Source of the DNA: an uncultured Lachnospiraceae bacterium
GTDB taxonomy: Bacteria; Bacillota_A; Clostridia; Lachnospirales; Lachnospiraceae
Assembly (NCBI GenBank): GCA_900556645.1
Contig: USPJ01000021.1
Location: forward strand, 1 to 10,244
DNA length: 10,244 nucleotides
Reading direction: 5' to 3'
Under the pieces are notes generated by a model. That model ran no database searches. It saw only the letters and a program-made list of their open reading frames with translations, and was not told the origin of the DNA. Numbering within the stretch: position 1 is the first letter of the stretch; each line of letters begins with the position of its first letter. Positions 1-7,598 of this stretch are shown piece after piece. A program made the position numbers and the translations under genes.

Positions 1-2264
1 ATAAAGAGCACGAACATGATTGTGAATGTGGACACGAGCATGAACATGAAGACAGTTGTGGATGCGGACACGAACATGAACATGAAGACAGCTGTGGATG
101 TGAACATGAGCATATACATGAGGGGGAGAAAGAGACACCGGCAAATCACGTGACCAAGGTTTATACCATGGAAAATCTGGGCTGTGCCAACTGTGCGGCA
201 AAGATGGAAGAACGGATTAATCATCTGGAGAGTGTTTCATGGGCTACGATAACCTTTGCCACAAAACAGCTTCGGATTACTGCGGAGAATCCGGATGAAC
301 TCCGAAAAGAGATTGAGGATATCTGCAATCAAATCGAAGACGGTATACGGATTGTGGAAAGGAAAGAAGAGAAAAGTATAGAGGAACCGGATACGGAGAA
401 CCGAAAGAATCTTATTTGTATTCTGGCAGGAGCCGCTGTTTTATTAGGTGCAGTGATTGTAAATAAGATGCAGGGAGGCGGAGAATACACATTGCCATAT
501 CTGATTGCCTTTGTGGTGGCATATCTGATATTGGGCGGAGAGATTGTGGTTACGGCGGTTAAGAATCTGTTTAAGGGAAACCCTTTTGATGAGAATTTTT
601 TAATGAGTATTGCTACCATCGGAGCATTTGTCATCGGAGAATATCCTGAAGCAGTGGGAGTCATGCTGTTTTTCAGAATCGGAGAATTTTTTGAGGATGT
701 GGCAGTGGAGCGAAGCCGCAGCCAGATTATGGATGCCATTGACCTAAGACCGGAAGTAGTAAATCTGGTAACAGGAGAAGAAGTCAGCGTAATACCTGCA
801 AAAGAGGCGAAACCGGGAGATGTGCTGCTGGTAAGAGCCGGAGACAGAATCCCGTTGGATGGCATCGTGGTAGAAGGAGAGAGCCGTTTGGATACTTCCG
901 CGGTAACCGGAGAACCGGTTCCGGTAAAAGTAGAGGTGGGGACAGAGGTACTTTCCGGCTGTGTGAACACCTCCGGTTTGCTGAAAATTAAAGTCGAAAA
1001 GCCATTGGAGGAGTCCATGGTAAGTAAGATTCTGGATTCTGTGGAGAATGCTGCAGCCAGCAAACCGAAAATTGACCACTTTATTACCAGATTTGCCAGA
1101 GTCTATACACCGATTGTAATTGCTGTGGCTGTTTTCACAGCCATTGGAATGCCGTTGATTACCGGAGAGGCTTTCCGTCCTTGGGTTTATACAGCCTTGA
1201 GCTTTTTGGTAATGAGTTGTCCGTGTGCAGTTGTATTGAGTGTACCCCTTGCATTTTTCTGCGGAATCGGTGCAGGTTCCAAAGGCGGAATTTTATTTAA
1301 GGGCGGTGTTTCACTGGAGGCACTGAGTAATGTCCAAGCCATTGTCATGGATAAGACCGGAACTATTACAAAGGGAAATTTCGTGGTACAGGAGATAGTA
1401 CCGGAATCAGAAATCAGTAAAGACGAGCTGCTGTGCCTTGCGGCAGCCTGTGAGAAAAATTCCACACATCCTATTGCAGTAAGCATTGTGGAGCGGGCAG
1501 CGGAGAAAGCTTTGGAGCTGCCACAAGTCAGCGAATCGGAAGAGATTTCAGGAAAGGGAATCCGGGCAGTTGTAGAAGGAAGAGAGATTCTCTGCGGAAA
1601 CAAAAAGCTGATGGAATTGTATCAGATAAATTTGGAAAATTATCAGCCGGATAAAAGCGGTTCAGAAGTGATTCTGGCGTCGGAAGGAAAGTATATCGGC
1701 TATCTTATTATTTCCGATACCATGAAAGAAGAGGCACCGAAAGCCATAGCCAGTCTGAAGAGACAGAATTTGAAAACAGTTATGTTGACTGGAGATGCAC
1801 AGGATAGTGCAGAAATCATAGCAAAAGAAGCAGGGGTGGAAGAGGTTCATGCCAGACTGCTTCCTGAGGAGAAGCTGTCAGAACTGCAAAAAATCCGTGA
1901 AGCTCATGGAAGCGTTATGTTTGTGGGAGATGGAATCAATGATGCCCCGGTATTGGCGGGAGCAGATGTGGGTGCCGCCATGGGAAGCGGAGCCGATGCA
2001 GCCATTGAAGCGGCAGATGTGGTATTTATGAATTCCAATATGGATGCTATTCCGGCAGCAGTGGGACTTGCAAAGGACACCAACCTGATAGCCAAAGAAA
2101 ATGTTGTTTTTGCCATTGCCATTAAGGTAGCAGTAATGATTTTGGGATTAACCGGAATTTACGCCAATATGTGGCTGGCAGTATTTGCCGACACTGGGGT
2201 GGCATTCCTGTGTATCCTCAATTCCATAAGACTTTTATACAGCAGACGTATTTCTCATAAATAA
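1..2264 (+). CDS. Zn/Cd/Pb-exporting P1B-type ATPase (CadA/ZntA type), 5' end outside window
   Basis: An integral membrane pump that exports soft divalent metals using ATP. The frame is open from base 3, so the GTG at 150, which lacks a ribosome binding site, is internal and the start lies left of the window. Counting from base 150: an HMA domain with GCANC (C12, C15); actuator loop TGEP at 253-256; the metal-site CPC at 357-359 in a membrane helix; the phosphorylated Asp D401 in DKTGT; the HP motif H440-P441; and the hinge GDGIND at 593-598. K659 and D681 (in ADTG), in the last two membrane helices, match the Lys/Asp pair typical of ZntA-type Zn/Cd/Pb pumps rather than Cu pumps. Upstream of the HMA domain is a His/Cys-rich extension with 11 His and 6 Cys in the 39 codons at 3-119, likely a cytosolic metal-binding or sensing tail. 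All catalytic motifs are intact. The exact metal is inferred. It is probably cotranscribed with the next gene, 65 bp downstream. Confidence 0.95.
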   Translation, partial: KEHEHDCECGHEHEHEDSCGCGHEHEHEDSCGCEHEHIHEGEKETPANHVTKVYTMENLGCANCAAKMEERINHLESVSWATITFATKQLRITAENPDELRKEIEDICNQIEDGIRIVERKEEKSIEEPDTENRKNLICILAGAAVLLGAVIVNKMQGGGEYTLPYLIAFVVAYLILGGEIVVTAVKNLFKGNPFDENFLMSIATIGAFVIGEYPEAVGVMLFFRIGEFFEDVAVERSRSQIMDAIDLRPEVVNLVTGEEVSVIPAKEAKPGDVLLVRAGDRIPLDGIVVEGESRLDTSAVTGEPVPVKVEVGTEVLSGCVNTSGLLKIKVEKPLEESMVSKILDSVENAAASKPKIDHFITRFARVYTPIVIAVAVFTAIGMPLITGEAFRPWVYTALSFLVMSCPCAVVLSVPLAFFCGIGAGSKGGILFKGGVSLEALSNVQAIVMDKTGTITKGNFVVQEIVPESEISKDELLCLAAACEKNSTHPIAVSIVERAAEKALELPQVSESEEISGKGIRAVVEGREILCGNKKLMELYQINLENYQPDKSGSEVILASEGKYIGYLIISDTMKEEAPKAIASLKRQNLKTVMLTGDAQDSAEIIAKEAGVEEVHARLLPEEKLSELQKIREAHGSVMFVGDGINDAPVLAGADVGAAMGSGADAAIEAADVVFMNSNMDAIPAAVGLAKDTNLIAKENVVFAIAIKVAVMILGLTGIYANMWLAVFADTGVAFLCILNSIRLLYSRRISHK
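33..104 (+). repeat. Two tandem in-frame 36-bp repeats coding the metal-binding tail
   Basis: Two adjacent 36-bp units (33-68 and 69-104) encode HEHEHEDSCGCG and HEHEHEDSCGCE. They differ at 4 of 36 positions; three differences are silent third-base changes and only the last alters a residue (G to E). A shorter degenerate unit (HEHDCECG) precedes them at 9-32, and HEHIH follows at 105-119. Alternating His/Glu plus a CxC pair is a plausible Zn/Cd ligand array. Near-identity with mostly silent changes suggests repeat duplication kept in frame under selection. More units may lie outside the window. Confidence 0.85.
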
Positions 2265-2329
2265 TAGACAGATTCGGAAAGGGAATAGATTTGCAGATTC
2301 CGCATATAATAAAAAGGGAGGACTTTTAT

Positions 2330-2845
2330 ATGCGGGAAAAAATCGAGAGTACGGCAAAATGGGAAATAGCAGATTTTCTGTTTGTGGCAATTTTGGGAAC
2401 CCTGTTGCACTTTGTATATGAATGGACAGACAGAAATGCTTTGGCGGCAATGATTTCGCCTATCAACGAGAGTACGTGGGAGCATTTGAAGCTGTTGTAT
2501 ATGCCGGCACTGCTTTTTACCGTAATACAGGGAATTGGGGGAAAAGATTGGATACCCGGCTGGATAACGGTAAAAGCCAAAGGTGTTTTGTGGGGAATGT
2601 TCTTTATTGTAGCCTTTTTCTTCACGTATTCCGGTATTTGGGGAGGAGATATCATGTGGCTGGATATTCTGACCTTTTATATAGGAGTGGCAATTTATAG
2701 TATATATTCCTATCGAGGAATCCGGCAGCTATATAGGGACGGAGAAGGGAAGAATATTTGGGGAATTCTCATTTTTAGTATATTATTTTTGCTGTTTGTG
2801 ATATTTACCATGAAACAACCGAATATAGGATTGTTTTGGGAATAA
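2330..2845 (+). CDS. DUF6512-like small membrane protein
   Basis: A 171-residue multi-span membrane protein of unknown function. The start is ATG 2330, because GGGAGG at 2316-2321 sits 8 bp upstream; a TTG at 2291 would be in frame but has no ribosome binding site. Hydrophobic segments lie near residues 14-32, 55-69, 80-100, 107-128 and 144-164, giving about five spans with short loops. The most distinctive part is HFVYEW at 27-32 and the NESTWEHLKL stretch at 46-55 between the first two spans, which I associate with the DUF6512 family of Firmicutes. The family name is from memory and was not checked. No catalytic motif is evident. It follows the metal ATPase and ends in its terminator, so the two may share a transcript, but nothing in the sequence links it to metal transport. 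Confidence 0.75.
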   Translation: MREKIESTAKWEIADFLFVAILGTLLHFVYEWTDRNALAAMISPINESTWEHLKLLYMPALLFTVIQGIGGKDWIPGWITVKAKGVLWGMFFIVAFFFTYSGIWGGDIMWLDILTFYIGVAIYSIYSYRGIRQLYRDGEGKNIWGILIFSILFLLFVIFTMKQPNIGLFWE

Positions 2846-2887
2846 GGGACTGTGACAAAATATCCTTTTTTGTCACAGTCCCTTTTT
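2844..2887 (+). terminator. Rho-independent terminator after the ATPase/DUF6512 unit
   Basis: A perfect 17-bp stem, AAGGGACTGTGACAAAA at 2844-2860, pairs with 2868-2884 around a 7-base loop. It is followed by a T-run at 2883-2887. The stem overlaps the stop codon of the preceding gene. Its A-rich left edge means it could also work from the opposite strand. It separates the metal-transport unit from the two-component locus. Confidence 0.93.
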
Positions 2888-2908
2888 ACCCTAGAGAAAA
2901 GGAGCTTT

Positions 2909-2950
2909 GTTTAGAAAATGTTTACATTTTTCACTTCGGTAGTTTATGAT
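2909..2950 (+). promoter_or_regulatory. Promoter and regulator boxes of the two-component operon
   Basis: A candidate sigma-A promoter has -35 TTTACA (2921-2926), an 18-bp spacer and -10 TATGAT (2945-2950). Two 7-base boxes 11 bp apart, GTTTAGA (2909-2915) and GTTTACA (2920-2926), lie at and just upstream of the -35. A third, GTTTATG (2942-2948), overlaps the -10. An 11-bp direct-repeat spacing is typical of OmpR/PhoB-family binding sites, and the same layout recurs before the YhgE/Pip gene. Autoregulation by the downstream response regulator is therefore inferred. The third box may simply reflect promoter sequence. Confidence 0.65.
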
Positions 2951-2997
2951 TGAGGTGTAAACTGATTCATCATAGTAGGAAAACCGGAGGGAAAGAG

Positions 2998-4434
2998 ATG
3001 ACCATCAGAAAACGATTATCCAGAACAAACACTCGGATTCTTTTATCCGCTTTGCTATCACTTTTGATTATTAGCGGAATTATCATAGAAATTTTTGAAA
3101 GTACTTATCTGGATAAAATGGCAAACTACGCTAAGCTGGAGAAACGTTCGGTGGAAACGGTGAATATTTTGGATTCTTATGATTTTTCACAGGACAAGCT
3201 AGAGGATTTTCGCAAAGAAATTGAAAATAACGGATATCAGCTGTATTTGGAGAAAGACGGAACAGAACTCTATTCTGATTTTACGTCAGAGGAAAAAAGA
3301 GAGATGAAGCACCTGAAACGTTATGCTACAGACCAGAAGGAAGCAGATGTTTTCGTCTGGAAAAACTCCACGATGATTTTTAAAACATATGAGACCGCAG
3401 AAGGAGAATACCGGGCGGTGGCATTGAAGAATGTGGAAAGTGATAATCTCACTCAACAGCAGGAGCGAATTATCCATTGGCTGATACCGGTGTTTATGGC
3501 ATTGGGAATTCTGGCAATTGGAATTATTGTGGGAATCAGCCGCTATTTCAGCAGTAAACTGGAAAATCAGATTATAGAACCTATAGAAAAACTGATGGAG
3601 GCAGCCAACCGGATGGAGGAAGGGGACTTTACAGAGCCGGTGGAATATGAAGGGGAAGAAGAGTTTGAAAAGCTCTGCCAGTCCTTTAATATGATGCAGA
3701 AGAGTTTGATAGAGAACATAAACAAAGCGGAGGAGTATGAAAAGGCAAAAACGGAAATGATTGCAGGAATTTCCCATGATTTGCGGACTCCGTTGACATC
3801 CGTCAGGGGGTACCTGAAAGGCATGAAGGATGGGGTTGCCAATACGCCGGAAAAACAGGCACAGTATTTGGACATCGCTTATCAGAAGGCATGTGCCATG
3901 GATGTCTTATTGCAGAAGCTGTTCACTTATTCTAAGATGGAAACGGGCAATATGCCGGTTTACATGGAACCAACAAATTTGGGAGAGTTTTTACAAAATT
4001 TAGTGGATGAGGGACAGAGAGACTTAAAAGAGAAAAAGACAGATGTTATATTTTTGAAACCGGATACTCAGGTCTATGCCGATATTGACCGGGAACAGAT
4101 AAAAAGAGTCATCTACAATATTGTGGAAAACAGTATGAAGTACCGAAAAGGTGAACATGTACTGATTCAGCTTCATATGCTTTGCAGAGAGAAAGAGGTT
4201 ATCTTAAAGATTGAAGATGACGGAGAAGGGGTACCGGAGGAAAAGCTGCCATATCTTTTTGAACAGTTTTACCGGGGAGATGAAACCCGCAACAGCAAGA
4301 TAGACGGGGATGGTTTGGGATTGTATATCGCTAAACGAATTATAGAGCAGCATAAGGGGCAGATTCAGGCATCTAATAATAATGGTTTTTGCATTACGAT
4401 TACCCTTCCTATAGTGGAAGAGAATCAAGAGTAG
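2998..4434 (+). CDS. Membrane sensor histidine kinase (HAMP-HisKA-HATPase)
   Basis: A 478-residue sensor kinase that autophosphorylates on His and passes phosphate to the adjacent OmpR-type regulator. ATG 2998 is chosen because GGAGG at 2986-2990 lies 7 bp upstream; a TTG at 2950 is in frame but overlaps the -10 element. Membrane helices are near residues 14-33 and 160-182. They flank an extracytoplasmic sensor region of about 125 mostly charged residues with no recognised domain. A HAMP linker (about 184-236) leads to the HisKA dimerisation helix with SHDLRTPL, phosphoacceptor H260. The ATPase domain has the N-box (N378 in YNIVENSMKY), the G1 box DDGEG at 407-411 and the G2 box GDGLG at 437-441. 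All key residues are present. The signal is unknown. The stop codon lies 8 bp before the regulator start, so the two genes are cotranscribed. Confidence 0.95.
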   Translation: MTIRKRLSRTNTRILLSALLSLLIISGIIIEIFESTYLDKMANYAKLEKRSVETVNILDSYDFSQDKLEDFRKEIENNGYQLYLEKDGTELYSDFTSEEKREMKHLKRYATDQKEADVFVWKNSTMIFKTYETAEGEYRAVALKNVESDNLTQQQERIIHWLIPVFMALGILAIGIIVGISRYFSSKLENQIIEPIEKLMEAANRMEEGDFTEPVEYEGEEEFEKLCQSFNMMQKSLIENINKAEEYEKAKTEMIAGISHDLRTPLTSVRGYLKGMKDGVANTPEKQAQYLDIAYQKACAMDVLLQKLFTYSKMETGNMPVYMEPTNLGEFLQNLVDEGQRDLKEKKTDVIFLKPDTQVYADIDREQIKRVIYNIVENSMKYRKGEHVLIQLHMLCREKEVILKIEDDGEGVPEEKLPYLFEQFYRGDETRNSKIDGDGLGLYIAKRIIEQHKGQIQASNNNGFCITITLPIVEENQE

Positions 4435-4442
4435 GAGGAAGT

Positions 4443-5156
4443 ATGGGAACCAAAATATTGATTGTGGAAGACGAAGAAGAAATAGCAATGCTGGAAAAGG
4501 ACTATCTGGAAATCAATGGATTTGAGACTCAGGTTGAGACAGACGGAGAAAAAGCCGTGGAGCTGGCATTGACCGGAACATTCGATTTGATTTTACTGGA
4601 TTTAATGCTTCCGGGAAAAAACGGATACGATATCTGCCGTGAAATAAGAAATAAAATTGATATTCCGATTCTGATGGTAACAGCCAGGACAGAGTCCATT
4701 GATAAGGTGCTGGGACTGGGAATCGGAGCAGATGATTATATACCGAAACCTTTTGATCCGGCGGAATTGGTGGCACGTGTAAAATCTCATCTCAGCCGTT
4801 ATGAACGCCTGACCAAAGGATACAGACCACAGGAAAATGAAGGGGAGAAAAGGGATATTATCCGGATAGGAAATATAGAAATACTCACCAGAAGCTGGAA
4901 GGTATACAGGGACGGAGAAGAGATTAAATTCCCAAACCGTGAGTTTGAGCTGCTAAAGTTCCTTGCTATGAATCCCAATATTGTCTTTTCCAAAGAAGAG
5001 CTGTTTGAAAAAATATGGGGGTATGATTATGTGGGTGACAGCGTAACGGTTACCGTACATATCAATCGTATCCGTGAAAAGATAGAAGAGGACAGTAAGA
5101 ACCCGAAAATCATTGAGACTGTCTGGGGTGCCGGTTATCGGCTTAATTTAGAATAG
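4443..5156 (+). CDS. OmpR/PhoB-family response regulator
   Basis: A 237-residue transcription factor and partner of the kinase just upstream. AGGAGG (4433-4438) overlaps the kinase stop and precedes ATG 4443, indicating translational coupling. The receiver domain has the acidic pocket E9-D10, phosphoacceptor D53 in LLDLMLPG, T80 and K102 in the KPF motif. The C-terminal half (about 140-237) is a winged-helix domain with the usual FPNREFELLKFLA start and a VTVHINRIREKIE recognition region. These domains usually bind direct repeats spaced about 11 bp, as found upstream of the kinase and of the following gene. The likely targets are therefore its own operon and the YhgE/Pip gene 108 bp downstream. 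This is inferred from box positions only. I see no terminator between this gene and the next, so readthrough is possible. Confidence 0.95.
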   Translation: MGTKILIVEDEEEIAMLEKDYLEINGFETQVETDGEKAVELALTGTFDLILLDLMLPGKNGYDICREIRNKIDIPILMVTARTESIDKVLGLGIGADDYIPKPFDPAELVARVKSHLSRYERLTKGYRPQENEGEKRDIIRIGNIEILTRSWKVYRDGEEIKFPNREFELLKFLAMNPNIVFSKEELFEKIWGYDYVGDSVTVTVHINRIREKIEEDSKNPKIIETVWGAGYRLNLE

Positions 5157-5165
5157 AAAAAGAAA

Positions 5166-5205
5166 GTTTAGATTTTGTTTAGAAAAATTATAAAATCCGT
5201 TTAGG
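5166..5205 (+). promoter_or_regulatory. GTTTAGA direct repeats upstream of the YhgE/Pip gene
   Basis: GTTTAGA occurs at 5166-5172 and 5177-5183, and GTTTAGG at 5199-5205, giving offsets of 0, +11 and +33 as upstream of the kinase gene. The position at +22 (5188-5194, TTATAAA) matches weakly. A -35/-10 pair is less clear here: TTTAGA (5167-5172) with TATAAA (5189-5194) at a 16-bp spacer is one option, and TTGCAG (5216-5221) with a poor -10 is another. A weak core promoter with strong boxes would fit activation by the phosphorylated regulator. The region is AT-rich, so some matches could be chance. Confidence 0.6.
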
Positions 5206-5877
5206 AGTTTTCTCCTTGCAGTTTATTTTTAGTTGTTAAAGTAAAATTGTAAGGAGGACGATAAATGCTCAAAAACGAATGGAAGAAGCTATTTCAAAAC
5301 AAATTTATGATCGTGGTCATGATCGCGATCATCCTGATACCGACAATTTACACGGCAATTTTTGTGGGAGCCATGTGGGACCCCTACGGAAGGCTGGAAC
5401 GGCTTCCGGTGGCGGTGGTAAATAAAGACCAACCGGTCATGTACAATGAGAAGGAACTGAATGTGGGGGAAGACCTGATAAAGAATATGAAAGAGGATAA
5501 CTCTTTGGGGTTTCATTTTGTGGACGAAAAAAACCGCAGAATCAGGTCTGGCAAACGGTACGTATTACATGGTAATTACCATACCGGAGGATTTTTCCCA
5601 AAATGCAACAACGCTGATGGAAGATGATACAAAGAAAATGGAATTGTATTACACCACGAATCCGGGGGAAAACTATATTGCCTCTAAGATGAGTGAAACA
5701 GCAGTAAGCAAGATTCAGCAGAGCATTCGTGAGAAAATTACGACGCAGTATACAGAGACAGTATTTGAACAGTTGGAGACAATTGGAGACGGCTTTGTAG
5801 AGGCGGCAGATGGGGCATTGCAGATTACAGATGGTACAGACCAATTGCTTGCGGGAAATCAGAAGATGAACGACGGA

Positions 5878-5982
5878 TTAAATGCGTTGTCGGAGGGAAC
5901 CAGCATTCTACAGCAAGGAAGTGCCACATTAGAAGAAGGAATCGGAGCATATACGGAAGGGGTAGCCGATCTGGAGAATGGT
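5878..5982 (+). repeat. Glycine-heptad repeat block 1 in the YhgE/Pip protein
   Basis: Five consecutive 7-residue units, each ending in Gly: LNALSEG, TSILQQG, SATLEEG, IGAYTEG, VADLENG. The fourth residue is hydrophobic or aromatic in every unit. Codon choice differs among units, so this is protein-level rather than recent DNA-level repetition. It fits a long helical extracytoplasmic stalk, as is known for YhgE/Pip proteins. Confidence 0.8.
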
Positions 5983-6558
5983 GCAGCCCTTTTAAATGAA
6001 AAAGGAAGCAGTCTGAAAATCGGTGTGGATTCCGTATCCAATGGTTTGATATCCTTAAAAAGCGGAAGTGGAGCCATATTGGCAGGTATGAACCAAATGT
6101 CCGATACCCTTGCGTCAAGTATGACACCGGAAAAAGAAGCACAGATACAGCAGCTTCAAACAGGACTTACCGGAGTAAATAATGCCATTGTTCAGGCAAA
6201 CCAGTTAATGCAGGTAATTAATACCAAACAGGGATTGGGGCAGGATATCAGTGCGGAGATGGCACAGTTGACAGCCCTCTTAAGCGGTTTGCAGACCAAT
6301 GCGAGTGTGGTATTACCGGGAAGCCAACAGGCAATTACGGAACTTCAGGGCGGTTTGCAAAATGTGCAGAACGTGTTGGATAGAAACGGGACCACACCGG
6401 AAACCATGGGATTGATACAGGCAATGACAACTGTAGATGACGGAATCGGACAGTTAGAAGCAGGAGTCAACGGGGAAAACGGGTTAAAGAATGGTATCTA
6501 TGCATATACGGACGGTACGGCAAGTGTGGCGGCTGGAGCTGAAAAATTGACCGCCAAC

Positions 6559-6684
6559 AGTAAAGCTTTGACAGAGGGAGCAGGAAAAATCAGTAACGGA
6601 GCAGACAGTCTGCAAAAGGGTGTGGCACAGCTTACGGAAGGTTCTGATTCCCTTGGAAAAGGTTTAGAAGAGCTGAAAAACGGA
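6559..6684 (+). repeat. Glycine-heptad repeat block 2 in the YhgE/Pip protein
   Basis: Six consecutive units ending in Gly: SKALTEG, AGKISNG, ADSLQKG, VAQLTEG, SDSLGKG, LEELKNG. The phase and hydrophobic pattern match block 1, about 190 residues earlier. The two blocks may form the antiparallel arms of one hairpin stalk between the N-terminal helix and the C-terminal membrane domain. That structure is inference. Confidence 0.8.
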
Positions 6685-7445
6685 AGCATGACCTTGGCTG
6701 ACAGCTTGACAGAAGCGAGAGATGAAGTAAACAGTACAAAAACCGATGAGGATACGGTAGATATGTTTGCGGCTCCGGTAGAATCCATAGGGGATACCTA
6801 TTCCCATATCGAGAATAACGGAAGTGCGATGGCAGCATATATGATGGGAGTAGGTCTCTGGGTAGCATGTATTGCATTCTGTACCATATATCCGCTGACC
6901 AAACCGGCAGGGGAAGTGAAAAAAGGTGTTAGCTGGTGGTTCAGCAAAGCAACCGTATATTTGGTAATTTCCGTTGTGCAGGCAGTAGTGATGATTTTTA
7001 TGCTGAAATGGATTCTGGGATTTGAACCACAGTATTTAGGAAAAACCATATTAGTAGCGGTGGTGGCATCCATGGCATTCATGTCAGTCATGTACTTTTT
7101 CAACGTATGCTTGGGCAAAGTGGGAAGTTATCTGATGCTGATATTCATGGTGCTTCAGTTGGGAGGTTCCGCAGGAACTTATCCGTTGGAATTATCCTCG
7201 GATTTCTACCACATGATTCACGAACATATGCCGTTTACTTACAGTGTAAAGGCATTCCGTGCAACTATTTCAACCGGAAATGAGATTATGCCTCAGATGA
7301 GGGTGTTTATTGGCATGATTGTAGTATTCAATCTCCTGTCTCTGGCAGTGTTCCTATATAAATCACGTAAGGGTGAGACGCAGTTTAAGGCAGAGTTGAT
7401 TGGGGAATAACCCGTAATTAACAAAATAGAGTCATGTTTTATATG

Positions 7446-7486
7446 GCTGAGTGGTTTTCGTTACACGAAAATCACTCGGCTTTTTT
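7446..7486 (+). terminator. Rho-independent terminator after the YhgE/Pip gene
   Basis: GCTGAGTGGTTTTCG (7446-7460) pairs with 7466-7480 using two G-U wobbles. One more T-A pair is possible at the loop (7461/7465). Six T follow at 7481-7486. It isolates the two-component/YhgE block from the TetR cassette. Confidence 0.92.
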
Positions 7487-7531
7487 ACGGATAACTTTAC
7501 TGTAATTGTAGAAATACTGTTATGTCTTATA

Positions 7532-7560
7532 TTGACGGCTAATTACAATTAGCCTATAAT
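7532..7560 (+). promoter_or_regulatory. Strong sigma-A promoter of the TetR/hydrolase operon
   Basis: TTGACG (7532-7537) and TATAAT (7555-7560) are separated by exactly 17 bp, close to the sigma-A consensus. The whole spacer is occupied by a palindrome, so repressor binding would block RNA polymerase directly. Confidence 0.9.
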
Positions 7561-7583
7561 AAAACGGGTAATTCAAATTAGCT
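7537..7583 (+). promoter_or_regulatory. Tandem operators for the TetR-family repressor
   Basis: Operator 1, GGCTAATTACAATTAGCC (7537-7554), is a perfect 8+2+8 palindrome lying between the -35 and -10. Operator 2 (7566-7583) keeps the core TAATT-N2-AATTA but has diverged outer bases (GGG/GCT). It abuts the AAGGAGA ribosome binding site at 7584-7590. The centres are 29 bp apart. Position beside a tetR-like gene strongly suggests autorepression; binding itself is inferred. Confidence 0.85.
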
Positions 7584-7598
7584 AAGGAGAAAATTAAT

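Larger units (their letters stand above)
5265..7410 (+). pseudogene. YhgE/Pip-family membrane protein, frameshifted at an A7 run
   Basis: AAGGAGG (5251-5257) precedes ATG 5265. The first frame runs through FVDEK and then diverges into NRRIRSGKRY. The correct continuation (KTAESGLANGTYYMVITIPEDF) is in the next frame, so one extra base in the A-run 5527-5533 explains the break (A6 would restore it). Joined, the product is about 714 residues, near the usual family length. It has an N-terminal membrane helix (about 14-37), a long extracytoplasmic region with glycine-heptad repeats (205-239 and 432-473), and an ABC-2-like C-terminal block of five membrane helices from about 520. The family includes lactococcal phage infection protein Pip and relatives of the type VII secretion component EsaA/YueB; its transport role is not settled. 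It sits behind a two-component system with matching boxes. The break may be a real mutation, a phase-variable tract or a sequencing error. A TTG at 5518 could open the second frame, but it has no ribosome binding site. Confidence 0.85.

Noticed and set aside
329..1063. Long open frame on the minus strand (about 244 codons) opposite the metal ATPase
   Set aside because: It lies entirely inside a gene with all P-type ATPase motifs on the + strand. Its translation is low-complexity Ser/Thr/Pro-rich without family features, as expected of an antisense shadow.
2305..2310. TATAAT before the DUF6512-like gene as a promoter -10
   Set aside because: No acceptable -35 lies 16-18 bp upstream and there is no extended -10 TG. 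Cotranscription from the ATPase gene is more likely.
5518..5520. TTG as an independent start for the long second YhgE/Pip frame
   Set aside because: There is no ribosome binding site upstream, and the family's N-terminal membrane helix is encoded by the first frame. A frameshift at the A-run explains both pieces better.
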